Source of the DNA: a virus
Strand: one strand, 5' to 3'
Virus record (IMG/VR): IMGVR_UViG_3300041585_000191
Coordinates: 1 to 30,371 of that record
Length of the DNA: 30,371 nucleotides
Shown: in pieces, positions 7,706-16,367 of the stretch
Position numbering within the stretch: position 1 is the stretch's first letter
How the letters are laid out: each line of letters opens with the position of its first letter
Notes under the pieces: model-generated
What the model saw: the letters and a program-made list of their open reading frames with translations, nothing else
The model's database searches: none
Told to the model about the DNA's origin: nothing
Made by a program: the position numbers and the translations under genes

Positions 7706-10264
7706 TCAGCAGATCGCGAACCACCCTGTGTTGCCGGTGCCGCTGCGCTTGACGTAGAAACTGGTGCCAATGCCGCCGTTGAGATTGCGGTATGTCGAGC
7801 CTGGCGGCCCGGCAACCACAGCCTCGGGCGCGTTGCGGCCGATCAGTTCGAGGCAGCCGGTGGTTTCGGAATCCGATGTCAGCCGGACTCGGCCAACCCC
7901 TGCCGGGCGAAGCTGGACATCGGCGTTGCCGATGCTGCGCAGCAGGGCACCGCCGGTGGCATCAGGCAGGACGTAGTCGCCGCTGGCGAACATGGTTGCG
8001 CGCCAGGTGTTGAAGGTGCCGGTCCACTCGACGTCGGCATTGGTGGCCACGGTCATGTCGGTACCGGTCCAGTTCTCCTGGACCGGGCTCGATCCGGATC
8101 TGGCGAAGCGGACGCTGGTGTTGCAGCGGACGCGGAGGCGTCGTTCGTCTGGGATGGGGACACCGGCATAGGCCGTGGCGGTGGCCCCTGTGCCGTCGCC
8201 GGTGATGCCAACGGCGAGTGTGGTGCCGGCGTTGCCGTAGCCGGTCCCGGGCGTTGAGATCACGATACCGATGATGGTGCCATTGCTGATCACCGCGCGC
8301 GCTGTGGCGCCGGTGCCCGGGCCTGCGACCGAGACACCGGCGGTGGTGTAGTTGCTGCCGCCATTGGTCACACGTGCAAACGTGACCTGGCCAAAGCAGA
8401 TAGTCTGGTAGCTGGTCAGCATCGACTGCACGCCCGATGACGCGGAGGTGACCATCACGCTGTCGGCGATATCGGGCACGATAATGGTTTGCAGCGCGTT
8501 GTAGGTTGTCGGATTGGCAAAGAAGCGCTGGGTGAAGTTCCAACGGTTGCCTTCGATGATGATCTGGTCAGTATTCGCCCACAGGCAATTGGCGAGCAGG
8601 GCGCCGTTGCTGCCCATGAAGTGATTGCGCGCGACCAGGACGCCCTGCGGGCCGTCGCGAAGCAGAATGCCGGACGCGGCAGTACCGTTCATGCCGATCC
8701 AGTTGCCGAGGAGCGCGAGGCCACTGGCGGCAATGCCAAAATTAACACCGTTGCCGTCGGTTTCGACGTTGTTGACGAGGATGGCCCAGGACGCTGCATC
8801 CTGGATTGTGTTGCCTTCGATGCGGATAGCGGTGCCGCCACCGCAGTTGATGCCGAAGGAGTGGCCTGTGATGTGGTTTGCGCTGATCTCCGAATAGATC
8901 GAACCACCGCTGTCGATGCCGTAAAGTCCTGCACCGGACAGCATGTTCGCGGTAACACGCGAATAGGATATGTTGGCCAGAATACCGGCGCCGGAGTTTG
9001 CGACTGTGCCGTTGTTCGCGCAGAGATTGCCGTGCACGAGCAGGTTTCGGCCGGAGACGGCAATGCCATAGACGCTATTGTCGTGGCAGAGGTTGCCGAC
9101 AACCATCGTTGACTGCGCGTCGGGGTTGGCGTGGCCCCAGATGGGCGTTGCCGTGTTGGTGGCATTGAAGTTGCCGACCGTGATGCCGCGCAGGTTGTTC
9201 CAGCAGCGATTGCCGATCACCTGCGACAGCCGCAACTTCTTGGCGAAGCTGCTGTCGTTATAATCGAGGTTCAGGCCGTATTGGCCGTTGTCATGCGCGC
9301 GGCACCCTTCCACGAGCAGGCCTGCGCAGGCCTGCGACCAAAGGCCGTGGAGCTGGTTGCCGGAAAATTCGCAATCGCGCACGGCGTGCTGGCAAATCGA
9401 TGGATCGCTGGCCAGGAAGACGAGTCCGCTGCCGAGTGTGGCGCCTGCCGCATTGAGGAAGCTGCATCGTTGCCAATCGGATTGCAGGCAGGCGCTGGCC
9501 ACGAGCACCGCCCAGTTGTCGGTGGCTATGGCTGAGCGATTGGCATCGAACACGATGCCATCGGCACGAAAGCCGGTGGCCTGGATGGCGATCCAGGCGC
9601 TGCCGGTGGTCTGTCGGGCACGGCGCAGAATCGATTGGCCGGGCACGCCGATCAGCGTGGCGTTGGCGGTGCTGACTGTGAGCTGGCCATTGACGATGTA
9701 GGTTTTCGAGCCGAGGCGGATGGGGCGGTTGCTGGCGAGGCCGGCCACGAGCGCGTTGGTGTCGTCGGTGACGCCATCGCCGATCGCGCCGAAGGCTTCG
9801 ATGGGCAGTGCGTCCGCCATCTGGTCGGCGATTTTGCGGGCGTTGGCCAGCCCGGTGGGGGTGCTGGCGAGCTGTGAGACGTCGAGATTGGTGAGCGCGG
9901 AGAGGCCCGACATGAATTGTGTGTAGGAGGCCGCCTTGTTGGCTCCCGCCTGCGCCATGGCGACGAGGTCTGTGCCTGACGGCGATGTGGCTGCTGGCAG
10001 GCCTGCCACGTTGAAGGGCGTGGCAGCGGCAGATAGTGTGTTGCCGGTGAGTGCAAGGTTGGCACCGATGACGATCGCCTCGGGAGCGCCGGTGCCGGCG
10101 GTGGCGCGTCCCAGAAGCTGACTGGTGGCCAAGATCAGGGTTGGCTGCAGCCCGGCAGTTAACTGAAGGCGGCTGGCGGCACGTAGGATTCCAGCCTGGC
10201 TGATGGGCAGAAGATCCGAATCCGTGGTGGCTGATGCCACGGGAAGCTGTGCAATCGTTGTCAT
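7706..10264 (-). CDS. Tail spike/fibre with right-handed beta-helix
   Basis: Predicted receptor-binding spike of 852 residues. An N-terminal module (1-80, QLPVASATTDSDLLPISQAG...GLQP...LLGR) is followed by a second, degenerate copy (about 85-135, GLPAATSPSGTDLVAMAQAG). Then comes the pectin-lyase-like opening IEAFGAIGDGVTDDTNAL near 155. The middle is a parallel beta-helix rich in short turns such as 'ITGHSFGINCGG' and 'VSGRNLLVHGN'. A GxGY repeat region follows near 630-690 and a beta-rich C-terminus ends the protein. GGAGG lies eight bases before the ATG. Spikes of this fold often bind or cleave polysaccharide; no catalytic residues could be assigned. Confidence 0.85.
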   Translation of the reverse strand: MTTIAQLPVASATTDSDLLPISQAGILRAASRLQLTAGLQPTLILATSQLLGRATAGTGAPEAIVIGANLALTGNTLSAAATPFNVAGLPAATSPSGTDLVAMAQAGANKAASYTQFMSGLSALTNLDVSQLASTPTGLANARKIADQMADALPIEAFGAIGDGVTDDTNALVAGLASNRPIRLGSKTYIVNGQLTVSTANATLIGVPGQSILRRARQTTGSAWIAIQATGFRADGIVFDANRSAIATDNWAVLVASACLQSDWQRCSFLNAAGATLGSGLVFLASDPSICQHAVRDCEFSGNQLHGLWSQACAGLLVEGCRAHDNGQYGLNLDYNDSSFAKKLRLSQVIGNRCWNNLRGITVGNFNATNTATPIWGHANPDAQSTMVVGNLCHDNSVYGIAVSGRNLLVHGNLCANNGTVANSGAGILANISYSRVTANMLSGAGLYGIDSGGSIYSEISANHITGHSFGINCGGGTAIRIEGNTIQDAASWAILVNNVETDGNGVNFGIAASGLALLGNWIGMNGTAASGILLRDGPQGVLVARNHFMGSNGALLANCLWANTDQIIIEGNRWNFTQRFFANPTTYNALQTIIVPDIADSVMVTSASSGVQSMLTSYQTICFGQVTFARVTNGGSNYTTAGVSVAGPGTGATARAVISNGTIIGIVISTPGTGYGNAGTTLAVGITGDGTGATATAYAGVPIPDERRLRVRCNTSVRFARSGSSPVQENWTGTDMTVATNADVEWTGTFNTWRATMFASGDYVLPDATGGALLRSIGNADVQLRPAGVGRVRLTSDSETTGCLELIGRNAPEAVVAGPPGSTYRNLNGGIGTSFYVKRSGTGNTGWFAIC

Positions 10265-10268
10265 GCCG

Positions 10269-10760
10269 TCAGCCTCCGATCAGGATTGGATTGCCGTTCT
10301 GGTCGGTCATGATCGTGCCGGTGTCGGTGGTGAGCACCTCGCTTGGTGCAGAGGCCGAGGCAAGCGCCTGGACGGGCAGCAGAACGGCGCGGCTGATGGT
10401 GCGGCCGGATTGCGTGGTGATCGTGATCTGGACAACGTAGATCGTGCCGATCTGGCCCTGGCCGAACCAGAACACCGCCAACGCTCCGTCTGCCGCCATG
10501 CTGATCAGAGCGAGATCTCCAGGCGCGTTGGGCGTCACGGTTGCGTCGAGCGTGGCGATGAGGTCGCCCTTGTTGCCGAGCAGGGCGGCCGAGATGTCAA
10601 ATTCGTAGTCGAGCACGTCTGCAGGGTCCTTGGCGGGCCAGGCAAGCGGGGCGGGTGTGGTGGGGACGGTGCCGCGGGGGACGGGCACGAAGCCGTCCAG
10701 CACGCAGAGTCTGGCACCGCTTGGGCGCCAGATATGGGTTGCAGGCGTTGGAGTTGTCAT
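10269..10760 (-). CDS. Phage fibre-tail adaptor-like protein
   Basis: Protein of 163 residues sandwiched between two fibre genes. Its core (about 45-140) reads like the fibre-tail adaptor family: a DYEFDIS segment, alternating beta strands through LIATLDATVTPN, a WFGQGQIGTIYVV strand and a final RAVLLPV strand. Such proteins are small beta-sandwiches that link receptor-binding fibres to the baseplate. AGGAG lies nine bases before the ATG, and the previous gene stops twelve bases upstream. Assignment is by motif resemblance and location. Confidence 0.6.
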   Translation of the reverse strand: MTTPTPATHIWRPSGARLCVLDGFVPVPRGTVPTTPAPLAWPAKDPADVLDYEFDISAALLGNKGDLIATLDATVTPNAPGDLALISMAADGALAVFWFGQGQIGTIYVVQITITTQSGRTISRAVLLPVQALASASAPSEVLTTDTGTIMTDQNGNPILIGG

Positions 10761-10772
10761 GAAGTTGTGCTC

Positions 10773-11033
10773 CTAGCCGGCTATGAGTGCTTCGAAGCGG
10801 GCGACCAGCATGGTCAGCTCGGCTTGAAGCTGGGGCAGCGTGGGGTGGACCTGCGGCATGACGCTTGGGGGTGGGGGCGCCTCGAAGCCCGTATCGGTGA
10901 GACACCAGCCGATGTCGACGCTGGTATCGACCTCGCGCCAGTCCAGTGCCGGGTGAAAGATGGTCGAAAGATCAGATTCCGCGGTGAGCAACTCGACGAC
11001 AATGCCGGTTTCGATGCGTGCAAAATTTACCAT
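10773..11033 (-). CDS. Small fibre-locus protein, putative fibre assembly chaperone
   Basis: Short protein of 86 residues. The N-terminus (NFARIETGIVVELLTAESD) followed by a strand ending in DIGWCLTDTGFEAPPPP resembles the common tail-fibre-associated motif '...G.V.N.I.....PGW..DG..F..P', and a C-terminal helix follows (TLPQLQAELTMLVARFEAL). This pattern is typical of small proteins next to fibre genes, often called fibre assembly proteins. I chose the ATG at 11033, one base after the stop codon of the glycine-rich fibre; a TTG at 11048 lies inside that gene and lacks a ribosome site. Function is inferred. Confidence 0.6.
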   Translation of the reverse strand: MVNFARIETGIVVELLTAESDLSTIFHPALDWREVDTSVDIGWCLTDTGFEAPPPPSVMPQVHPTLPQLQAELTMLVARFEALIAG

Positions 11034-11034
11034 G

Positions 11035-12294
11035 TCAGTATTCCACAATCACGAGGCCTGGGCTGCCGTTGCCGCCGGGTGCGCCGGAGCCGGAGCCGCT
11101 GGTGTTGCTGGCCCCGCCGCCACCGCCGCCGCCGCCGTAGCCCTGTGCTGTCAGGCCCTGGACATAGCCGGTGGTGCCTCGTCCGGAGCCGGAGCCGCCG
11201 CCGTCGCCGCCACGCGCGGCTGGAATGACGCTGTCGGTTCCGCAGGTTCCGGCAAAATTGAGGTCCCCGCCCACGGAGGTGCCACCGCCACCGCCCGCCG
11301 TGGTCGTCGAACTGGAACCGCCGCCGCCGCCGAGGCCGCCGGTAGCGGAGACGTAGGCACCGAAGCTGGATGAGCCGCCATTGCCACCCGTGCCAGTGGC
11401 ACCGCCCGTTGACGCGACACCGGCGGCGCCGACGGTGACGCCAACAACGGCCCCAGGAGCGAGGCCCGACAGGATTCGAACGCCTGTGGCCCCGCCACCG
11501 CCGCCGCCGCCAGGAAGATTGGAATGGGTCCCTCCTGCACCACCGCCGCCGATGACCGTGATGCGGGCGCGGGTGACGCCGATTGGCACGACGAAGCTGC
11601 CAGACGACGTGAACGACTGCAGTTGGGAGAATCCTGGCCGCAGCGATGGCAACTTGAACTGCAGTGCGGGAGAGGTTGGCATCTGCGCGATGCTGGTGGC
11701 GGTGACCTGGGTCTGGCCGTAGGCGACGGTGATGACGGCGAGGTTGGACCAGCCGGCATCGACGCTGGGTGTGACCTGGGTGCCGATGGTCGCCGGCGGA
11801 CTGGCCTTGACCTGGAGCTGAACCCTCTGGATGCGCTGGGTGGATTGTGCGGCGCCGGTGTTGTTGGGACCCAAATACGGCGAGGTGGGATTGGCCGCGT
11901 TGTAATAGGGCAGCACGACCGGGCTGGCGTCACTCTCCTGAAAATTGGCCTCGATCAGATAGGCGATGGCCTGGCCGCTGGTGGTGGGAGCTGCAAGCGC
12001 GATCGTGCTGGACGAAAGATTCACGCCCATTTTCAGCAGGCCATCGGCCGTGTCGGCGGAGAGGGAGCCGTAGGCATTCTGGTCGACCGTGGTGAACTGC
12101 GTGATGCTGCCCGGACCGCAAACGACAGAGAGGGTTGCTGGCGTGGTGGGGAAAACCGTCAGGCCATCGATCACGGGAGAGGTGCCGAGCGTGGCCTGGG
12201 CGAGGGCACCCAGTGCAATCATGGTGTTTCGATTGGTGGCGAGCAGATCAGTGTCGAGCGGGATGCTGCCCGGATAGACGATGGCGCGGTCCAT
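11035..12294 (-). CDS. Tail protein with glycine-rich tip domain
   Basis: Tail fibre-like protein of 419 residues. Residues 1-260 are a beta-rich domain starting MDRAIVYPGSIPLDTDLL, similar to attachment domains that follow gpI in baseplate operons. From about 275 a strand (SFVVPIGVTRARITVIGGGG) opens a glycine-rich domain with runs of Gly to the C-terminus (SPGLVIVEY), the pattern of poly-glycine sandwich tips known from some fibre adhesins. I chose the ATG at 12294 (AAAGG ten bases upstream); the frame stays open to 12534, but that stretch is arginine-rich, non-protein-like and overlaps the gpI-like gene. It directly follows the baseplate genes, so it may be the fibre closest to the baseplate. 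Confidence 0.75.
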   Translation of the reverse strand: MDRAIVYPGSIPLDTDLLATNRNTMIALGALAQATLGTSPVIDGLTVFPTTPATLSVVCGPGSITQFTTVDQNAYGSLSADTADGLLKMGVNLSSSTIALAAPTTSGQAIAYLIEANFQESDASPVVLPYYNAANPTSPYLGPNNTGAAQSTQRIQRVQLQVKASPPATIGTQVTPSVDAGWSNLAVITVAYGQTQVTATSIAQMPTSPALQFKLPSLRPGFSQLQSFTSSGSFVVPIGVTRARITVIGGGGAGGTHSNLPGGGGGGGATGVRILSGLAPGAVVGVTVGAAGVASTGGATGTGGNGGSSSFGAYVSATGGLGGGGGSSSTTTAGGGGGTSVGGDLNFAGTCGTDSVIPAARGGDGGGSGSGRGTTGYVQGLTAQGYGGGGGGGGASNTSGSGSGAPGGNGSPGLVIVEY

Positions 12295-12326
12295 TGGGGG
12301 GAGCCTTTTGGTTGGCGCTGGCGGGA

Positions 12327-12989
12327 TCAGTTGGCGATCCGGGTCCAGGCGATGGTGGCGGTAGGCATCACGCCGGTGATGGCCCGGGAAATATCGGTGT
12401 CGGTGACCTGGCCGGTGAGCATGGACAGGCCGGCGTATTCGATGGCGCCCAGGCCGTAGCCGCCGGCGGCGACGCCATAGCCGGCAACGCTGGCGATGCC
12501 GCTGCCCGTGGCACGATAGGCAGTGACGAAGCATTGATAGGGCAGCATCAGGCTGCCCCAGCCGCCGGCCGCCCCGTAGCCGAGCGGGCCGTTCCAGGCT
12601 CCGGTGTCAGCGGGGCGCGTGGGCTCGAAGACGATGGGAGCGCGACCTGTCAGGTCGACCAGAGCTGCGATGACGGCGGTGCGGGTGCCGCGCTCGCGGA
12701 CGATTTCCTTGGCGATGCGGCGGCGATAGAGAGCGTCCGGCTCGGTGATGCGGCGGGGCAAGCGGCTGCCCAGGACATCATGGCTGATCCCGTCGAGGAA
12801 GCTGTCGGTGGCGGTGGCGAGGCGGGCTTGCCGGCGGGTGAAATTGAGCAGGGCGAAGAGCTGGGTCCAGTTGTTTGCAAGACCGTTGAGCACGCCGTCG
12901 AGGATGGGGGTGGCGCCCTGGAACCAGCGGGCCGGCAGGGTTGCCTTGAGGCGGTAGAGCATGTCCTGGAGATCGCCGGGAAGGGCCAT
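12327..12989 (-). CDS. Baseplate/tail protein, gpI-like
   Basis: Protein of 220 residues. The N-terminal two-thirds is helical (LPGDLQDMLYRLKATLPARWF, then ...RLPRRITEPDALYRRRIAKEI), and the segment 'F-DGISHDVLGSRLPR' with 'PDALYRRRI' resembles tail protein I/Mu gp48-type wedge proteins. The C-terminal part is glycine-rich (GYGAAGGWGS, GYGVAAGGYG). In P2 and Mu the gene after gpJ/gp47 encodes this wedge component, which links the baseplate to the fibres. The start ATG has AGGTGA eight bases upstream and lies just after the gpJ stop. Identity rests on order and general composition. Confidence 0.6.
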   Translation of the reverse strand: MALPGDLQDMLYRLKATLPARWFQGATPILDGVLNGLANNWTQLFALLNFTRRQARLATATDSFLDGISHDVLGSRLPRRITEPDALYRRRIAKEIVRERGTRTAVIAALVDLTGRAPIVFEPTRPADTGAWNGPLGYGAAGGWGSLMLPYQCFVTAYRATGSGIASVAGYGVAAGGYGLGAIEYAGLSMLTGQVTDTDISRAITGVMPTATIAWTRIAN

Positions 12990-12990
12990 G

Positions 12991-14115
12991 TCAGTTCACC
13001 TGAACCGTGCCAGCCTTGATGAGGCCGAAGGGTTGCGGGACGAGATCGGCGGTTGCGGTGTTGAGCAGAACGGCGGTGACGTTGGTGACCGTGGGGTCGG
13101 CGGCATAGGCCAGTTGGGTCAGCCGGGACCATGGCAGCGGTGCGGCGATGGGCAGGGTGTTGATGGCGGCGATGAGCGATTGGGCGACCCCGGCCGCAAT
13201 GGTGGCGTGCGGACTGCCGTCGGCAGTGGTGATGGCCAGCGAAACATTTGCTGTCATGACGGTGGGTGCCTGCACCGTATAAACGCTGCCAACGGGCCGC
13301 ATCGCCTCGATCGCGGACGCCACCTGGTTGAGCAGCGACAGGGGCGGCGCGCCGGAGCCGTCATCGACGGTGACGATGAAGTATCCCATGCGCAGGCTGC
13401 CATCGGGCGCCATGTTTTCCTGCAACGTGTAGCTGAGCCCTTGACGGACCGAGAGGACGCCGTGGCCGATGGCCAGCGGCGTGGCGCGGGCGCGGCTGGC
13501 AAGGAAACTTGTGAAGCGTAGACGCAAGGCGGAGTCGCTCTCGGCATCCAGCCCACCGGCGAGAGGTGCCGGGTTGGAGACGATGTCGATGCCTGCGATG
13601 GCCGTTGCAAGCAGGGTGATGCTGGCGGCCTGGACGTTGCCGATCGTGCCCGGTGTGCTGGCGATGATCGGCAGCAGCGCACCGCCGATCCCGGCGCCGA
13701 TGACATAGCCGAAGCGCGTTGCATCCCAGGCGACGTTGGTAGGATCTGCGGCGACGGTAAAGCTCTGGCTGCCATCGGTGGTGCGCACGGTGGCGCCGGC
13801 TGGGATCAGCGCGGATTGGGTGGGGGTGAAGCGACTAAAGAGTGCCTGGCCGGCGCCGGGTGAGGATGGCAGGCGAGCGAACGAGAAATCAGCCATCCAT
13901 GTGTCAAGGTCAGGCCCGTTGCTGGTGGAGGCCCGGGTGCTGGCGAGCACCTGGACGATAAGCCACTGCATCCACAGCGCGAGCGAGGCGTTTGCCTCCA
14001 GGATCGCGCGCAGGGTGCTGCCGATGGTGAGGTCGATCAGTTGCCGTGCGGAGCCTTGTACGGCGGCGGCGGCATTGGCGACGAGAGTTTGGAAATTAAG
14101 GAGCTGCAACTGCAT
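12991..14115 (-). CDS. Baseplate J/gp47 family protein
   Basis: Baseplate wedge protein of the gpJ (P2)/gp47 (Mu) family, 374 residues, close to the usual length. Typical features are an N-terminal helical region ending in GPDLDTWMADF, the beta segment ALIPAGATVRTTDG, the 'APLAGGLDAESDSALRLRF' signature near 185-203 that includes the conserved (D/E)SD-LR-R, and a C-terminal domain with MRPVGSVYTVQAP. AGGAG lies eight bases before the ATG, inside the end of the gp25-like gene. The order gp25-like, gpJ, gpI-like is that of contractile-tail baseplates. Confidence 0.92.
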   Translation of the reverse strand: MQLQLLNFQTLVANAAAAVQGSARQLIDLTIGSTLRAILEANASLALWMQWLIVQVLASTRASTSNGPDLDTWMADFSFARLPSSPGAGQALFSRFTPTQSALIPAGATVRTTDGSQSFTVAADPTNVAWDATRFGYVIGAGIGGALLPIIASTPGTIGNVQAASITLLATAIAGIDIVSNPAPLAGGLDAESDSALRLRFTSFLASRARATPLAIGHGVLSVRQGLSYTLQENMAPDGSLRMGYFIVTVDDGSGAPPLSLLNQVASAIEAMRPVGSVYTVQAPTVMTANVSLAITTADGSPHATIAAGVAQSLIAAINTLPIAAPLPWSRLTQLAYAADPTVTNVTAVLLNTATADLVPQPFGLIKAGTVQVN

Positions 14116-14118
14116 CGT

Positions 14119-14487
14119 TCATGCTCCTGCCTGGAAGGAAAGCAATTGCGTCTCGCCGGAATGGGCATCGGCGTAGCGGATATGGGCGTAGATCGTGCCA
14201 GTGGCACCAGACTGGACATCGATGGTGGGCTCGGGCGTGCGGGCCACACTGGCCTCCTTGAAGATCTGGCTGCGGATGACGGCTGCGATCCCTTTGGCAT
14301 CGGCGGGCCGGCCTACGAACCGGGCGAGGCCAGCGCCGTAATCGAGGTTCCAGATGTAGTCTCCGGGGTTAGTGAGCAGGCGGCGAAGTACGCGTTGCTG
14401 ACCGAGGGCGGCACCAGTGACAGATGCGAGATCTCCGGTGGGAGACAGTGCGAGATCGGCACCGAATTGATGGGACGTGTCGGCCAT
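14119..14487 (-). CDS. gp25/gpW-like baseplate wedge protein
   Basis: Small protein of 122 residues with the layout of the gp25/gpW (XkdS) baseplate wedge family: a short N-terminus, 'LSPTGDLASVTGAALGQQ', the core 'LRRLLTNPGDYIWNLDYG' near 43-60, a 'GLARFVGRPAD' loop and a C-terminal beta part. The core G-Y/W-x-(L/P)xYG pattern is the usual hallmark. I chose the ATG at 14487, preceded by AAAGG about ten bases upstream; the longer open frame to 15075 is an antisense-like, arginine/proline-rich extension overlapping the spike gene. It sits between gpV and gpJ as in P2-like phages. Confidence 0.8.
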   Translation of the reverse strand: MADTSHQFGADLALSPTGDLASVTGAALGQQRVLRRLLTNPGDYIWNLDYGAGLARFVGRPADAKGIAAVIRSQIFKEASVARTPEPTIDVQSGATGTIYAHIRYADAHSGETQLLSFQAGA

Positions 14488-14500
14488 GGGGTGTGACCTT

Positions 14501-15106
14501 TCAGTCTGGGGCGTTGGTTTGGCTGACGGAGCCGCCTTGCGGGTCGAAATGGGTGTGCCCGTTGTAGTGCTGGCGAAGGCGGTCCAGCGTGCCGCTTTTG
14601 TCTCGGATGCTGACGATAGCTGCGATGTTCTGGCCTGCTTCGACGTTTTGGGTGGCGCGGATGTTCTGGTTGGACTGGATGTCGCCGGTGACGAACAGGT
14701 TGCCGGTGTGATGCAGGTCGCCCTGGGTGCGGATGGTGCCGTCGCTTGCCAGTTTGATGAACGCGCCGGATTGGTGGACCAGCCAGAGTTCGCCAGGTGC
14801 GGCCTGGGGGGTTCGGGCGGTGTCGCTCCAGGCGCGGCCGATGACCACGCCGTGTTCCGAATCACCCTCCTGGGCGAGGACGAAAACCTGGTCACCGGGA
14901 CTTGGCGGGCAGGACATGCCCCAACCGGCGCCGATCCAGGGGGAAAGCACCGGAAGCCAGCCGGTGATGACGCCTTCGGGCTGCAAGGCGACACGCACCG
15001 CGGGACGGGTGGGGTCCACGCTGGTGACGACGGCGAAGCGGGGTTGGGCGCTGGTGCGGTCCATCGCCGCGGCACTGGCCTTGATGGCGTTCAGGAAGCG
15101 GTCCAT
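14501..15106 (-). CDS. Baseplate assembly protein V (tail spike)
   Basis: Membrane-piercing spike of the gpV/gp45 family, 201 residues. An N-terminal OB-fold (about 20-105: VVTSVDPTRPAVRVALQ, then PSPGDQVFVLAQEGD) precedes a beta-helical stretch with repeating 'TGNLFVTGDIQSNQNIRATQN' elements (about 130-165). The C-terminus carries 'HYNGHTH' (about 181-187); H-x-H at the spike apex coordinates a metal in gpV-type spikes. GGAGG lies six bases before the ATG. The gene overlaps the end of the gpD hub gene by 16 bases, the expected partner. Confidence 0.92.
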   Translation of the reverse strand: MDRFLNAIKASAAAMDRTSAQPRFAVVTSVDPTRPAVRVALQPEGVITGWLPVLSPWIGAGWGMSCPPSPGDQVFVLAQEGDSEHGVVIGRAWSDTARTPQAAPGELWLVHQSGAFIKLASDGTIRTQGDLHHTGNLFVTGDIQSNQNIRATQNVEAGQNIAAIVSIRDKSGTLDRLRQHYNGHTHFDPQGGSVSQTNAPD

Positions 15107-16185
15107 GTGGCGCCTCCGATTGGGTCAGTGGGGGATGTGGATTGGCTGCCGACTGTGGCGTTGCGGGCGCGCAGGCGTTGGGTGAAGCCGTGGCTGACAT
15201 CGATGCGGCGGATAATTTCGTCGATCCAGTAGATCTGGTCGAAGGCGGTTCCGGTGCCGGCGATCTGGATCTGCTGACGCGGGGCAAAGGTAAGTTCGCC
15301 CGGCATTTCGGCGTCGATCACGCGCTCGTGGCGGGTGAGTTCGGCGAGGCGGCTCTGCGCCAGTTTGAGGGCGGCATCGGGCGTCAGGTTGGGCACGACG
15401 TAGACGTATCGTTGGAGTTTGGATGCGCCGCCTGCCCGCCCTTGGTGGCCGCCACCGGATTTGGTGGCGCGGGCGGTCTGGGTGAAGGCGAAGGCCTGGC
15501 GGCTGTTCCAGCTTTTGACGGTTACCTCGATGTCGTGGGCGAGGGTCAGTGCGCGTTCAAGGTCCAGCGAGATGACGTTCAAGGGCGTGAGGGTTGCAGG
15601 GGCGGGCTGGGTTTCGTCGTCTGGGCGGAAGTGAAGCGTAGTACCGGTGACCCAGACGTTGAAGCCTTCGTGTCCGGCCAGGGTGACCAGCAGGTCCCAT
15701 TCGGTGGTGGCGCGGCTGAAGCTGTCCAGCGTGATGCGATCGTGTTCGAGCTGCCAGTAGGCGCCGACGGGCGTTGTGGTGGGTTTGACGTCAGCGGAGA
15801 GGGCATGGCGGGCGGCCAGGATATTTGCGATATCGCTGGCGGTCTGGTTGGCGAAGGTTTCCTGGGTCCGGGCCTCGATGAGGCGGGCGGTGAGGTCTCG
15901 GCCTTCGAGCGACAGGCGGTATGTGGCGGGGTTGAGGCGCAGCTGGTCGACTTCGCCCTGAATGACGCTGATGAACGATTGGCCGTCGAGTGCGAGTTGG
16001 ACATCGAGCAAGGCGGTGTCGGTTTCGGACCAGATCGCTGCGTCGGTGGCGGTTGTCTGCAAGCTGACGTGGAAGCGGTCGGCGGCGTAGTGGTTGTTGG
16101 ACGTGATCTCGGCGGAAATGGCGCCTGGCAGTTCGGAGCCGTTGGCCAGGACGCGCAGGCGGGGCTTGCGGAGATCACCGGACAA
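15091..16185 (-). CDS. Baseplate hub, late control gpD family
   Basis: Hub protein of the P2 gpD/Mu gp44 family, about 364 residues. It opens with a beta-barrel domain (RLRVLANGSELPG, AADRFHVSLQ) and contains the conserved region around 'YRLSLEGRDLTARLIEA' and 'FANQTASDIANILAARH'. The C-terminal part has 'PGELTFAPRQQIQIAGTG' and 'YWIDEIIRRID', typical of gpD. Start choice: the open frame begins with GTG at 16194, but that codon overlaps the ribosome site AGGGAGG; the TTG at 16185 is eight bases from it and is preferred. It lies between gpX and the spike, so the hub module is complete. Confidence 0.88.
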   Translation of the reverse strand: MSGDLRKPRLRVLANGSELPGAISAEITSNNHYAADRFHVSLQTTATDAAIWSETDTALLDVQLALDGQSFISVIQGEVDQLRLNPATYRLSLEGRDLTARLIEARTQETFANQTASDIANILAARHALSADVKPTTTPVGAYWQLEHDRITLDSFSRATTEWDLLVTLAGHEGFNVWVTGTTLHFRPDDETQPAPATLTPLNVISLDLERALTLAHDIEVTVKSWNSRQAFAFTQTARATKSGGGHQGRAGGASKLQRYVYVVPNLTPDAALKLAQSRLAELTRHERVIDAEMPGELTFAPRQQIQIAGTGTAFDQIYWIDEIIRRIDVSHGFTQRLRARNATVGSQSTSPTDPIGGATWTAS

Positions 16186-16357
16186 TGCCGTCACCTCCCT
16201 GTGGGTCCCGGTCTGGGATCAGGAGCGTGACGAGGCCGGTCAGGATCGGGTCGGAAAGGTTGTTCGCCTGGGCAATGCGATTCCATTGGGTGGCATCGTT
16301 GAGTTCGCTGGCCGCGACATGGAACAACGTGCCGCCGGCTGTGGTGAGGATGCGCAT
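16175..16357 (-). CDS. Tail protein X, LysM-like
   Basis: Small 60-residue protein of the gpX/LysM type: an N-terminal TTAGGTLFHVAASEL strand-helix, 'DATQWNRIAQANNLSDP' and a C-terminal 'LIPDRDP'. This is the W-x-x-I-(A)-x-x-N-x-x-(D/S)-P core of tail-protein X. GAAGGAG lies five to six bases before the ATG, inside the end of the upstream gene, so coupling is likely. The gene overlaps the hub gene by about ten bases. gpX-like LysM proteins help join the tail tube to the baseplate hub. Confidence 0.85.
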   Translation of the reverse strand: MRILTTAGGTLFHVAASELNDATQWNRIAQANNLSDPILTGLVTLLIPDRDPQGGDGIVR

Positions 16358-16367
16358 GGGGGCTCCT

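Noticed and set aside
7706-10264. Possible diversity-generating retroelement acting on a fibre gene
   Set aside because: No reverse transcriptase gene or template/variable repeat pair is visible in the window.
12295-12534. N-terminal extension of the glycine-rich tail protein
   Set aside because: The extension is His/Arg-rich and overlaps the gpI-like gene in another frame; the ATG at 12294 gives a protein-like start.
14488-15075. Long N-terminal extension of the gp25-like gene
   Set aside because: It overlaps the spike gene in another frame and its text is Pro/Ser/Arg-rich; ATG at 14487 has a ribosome site.
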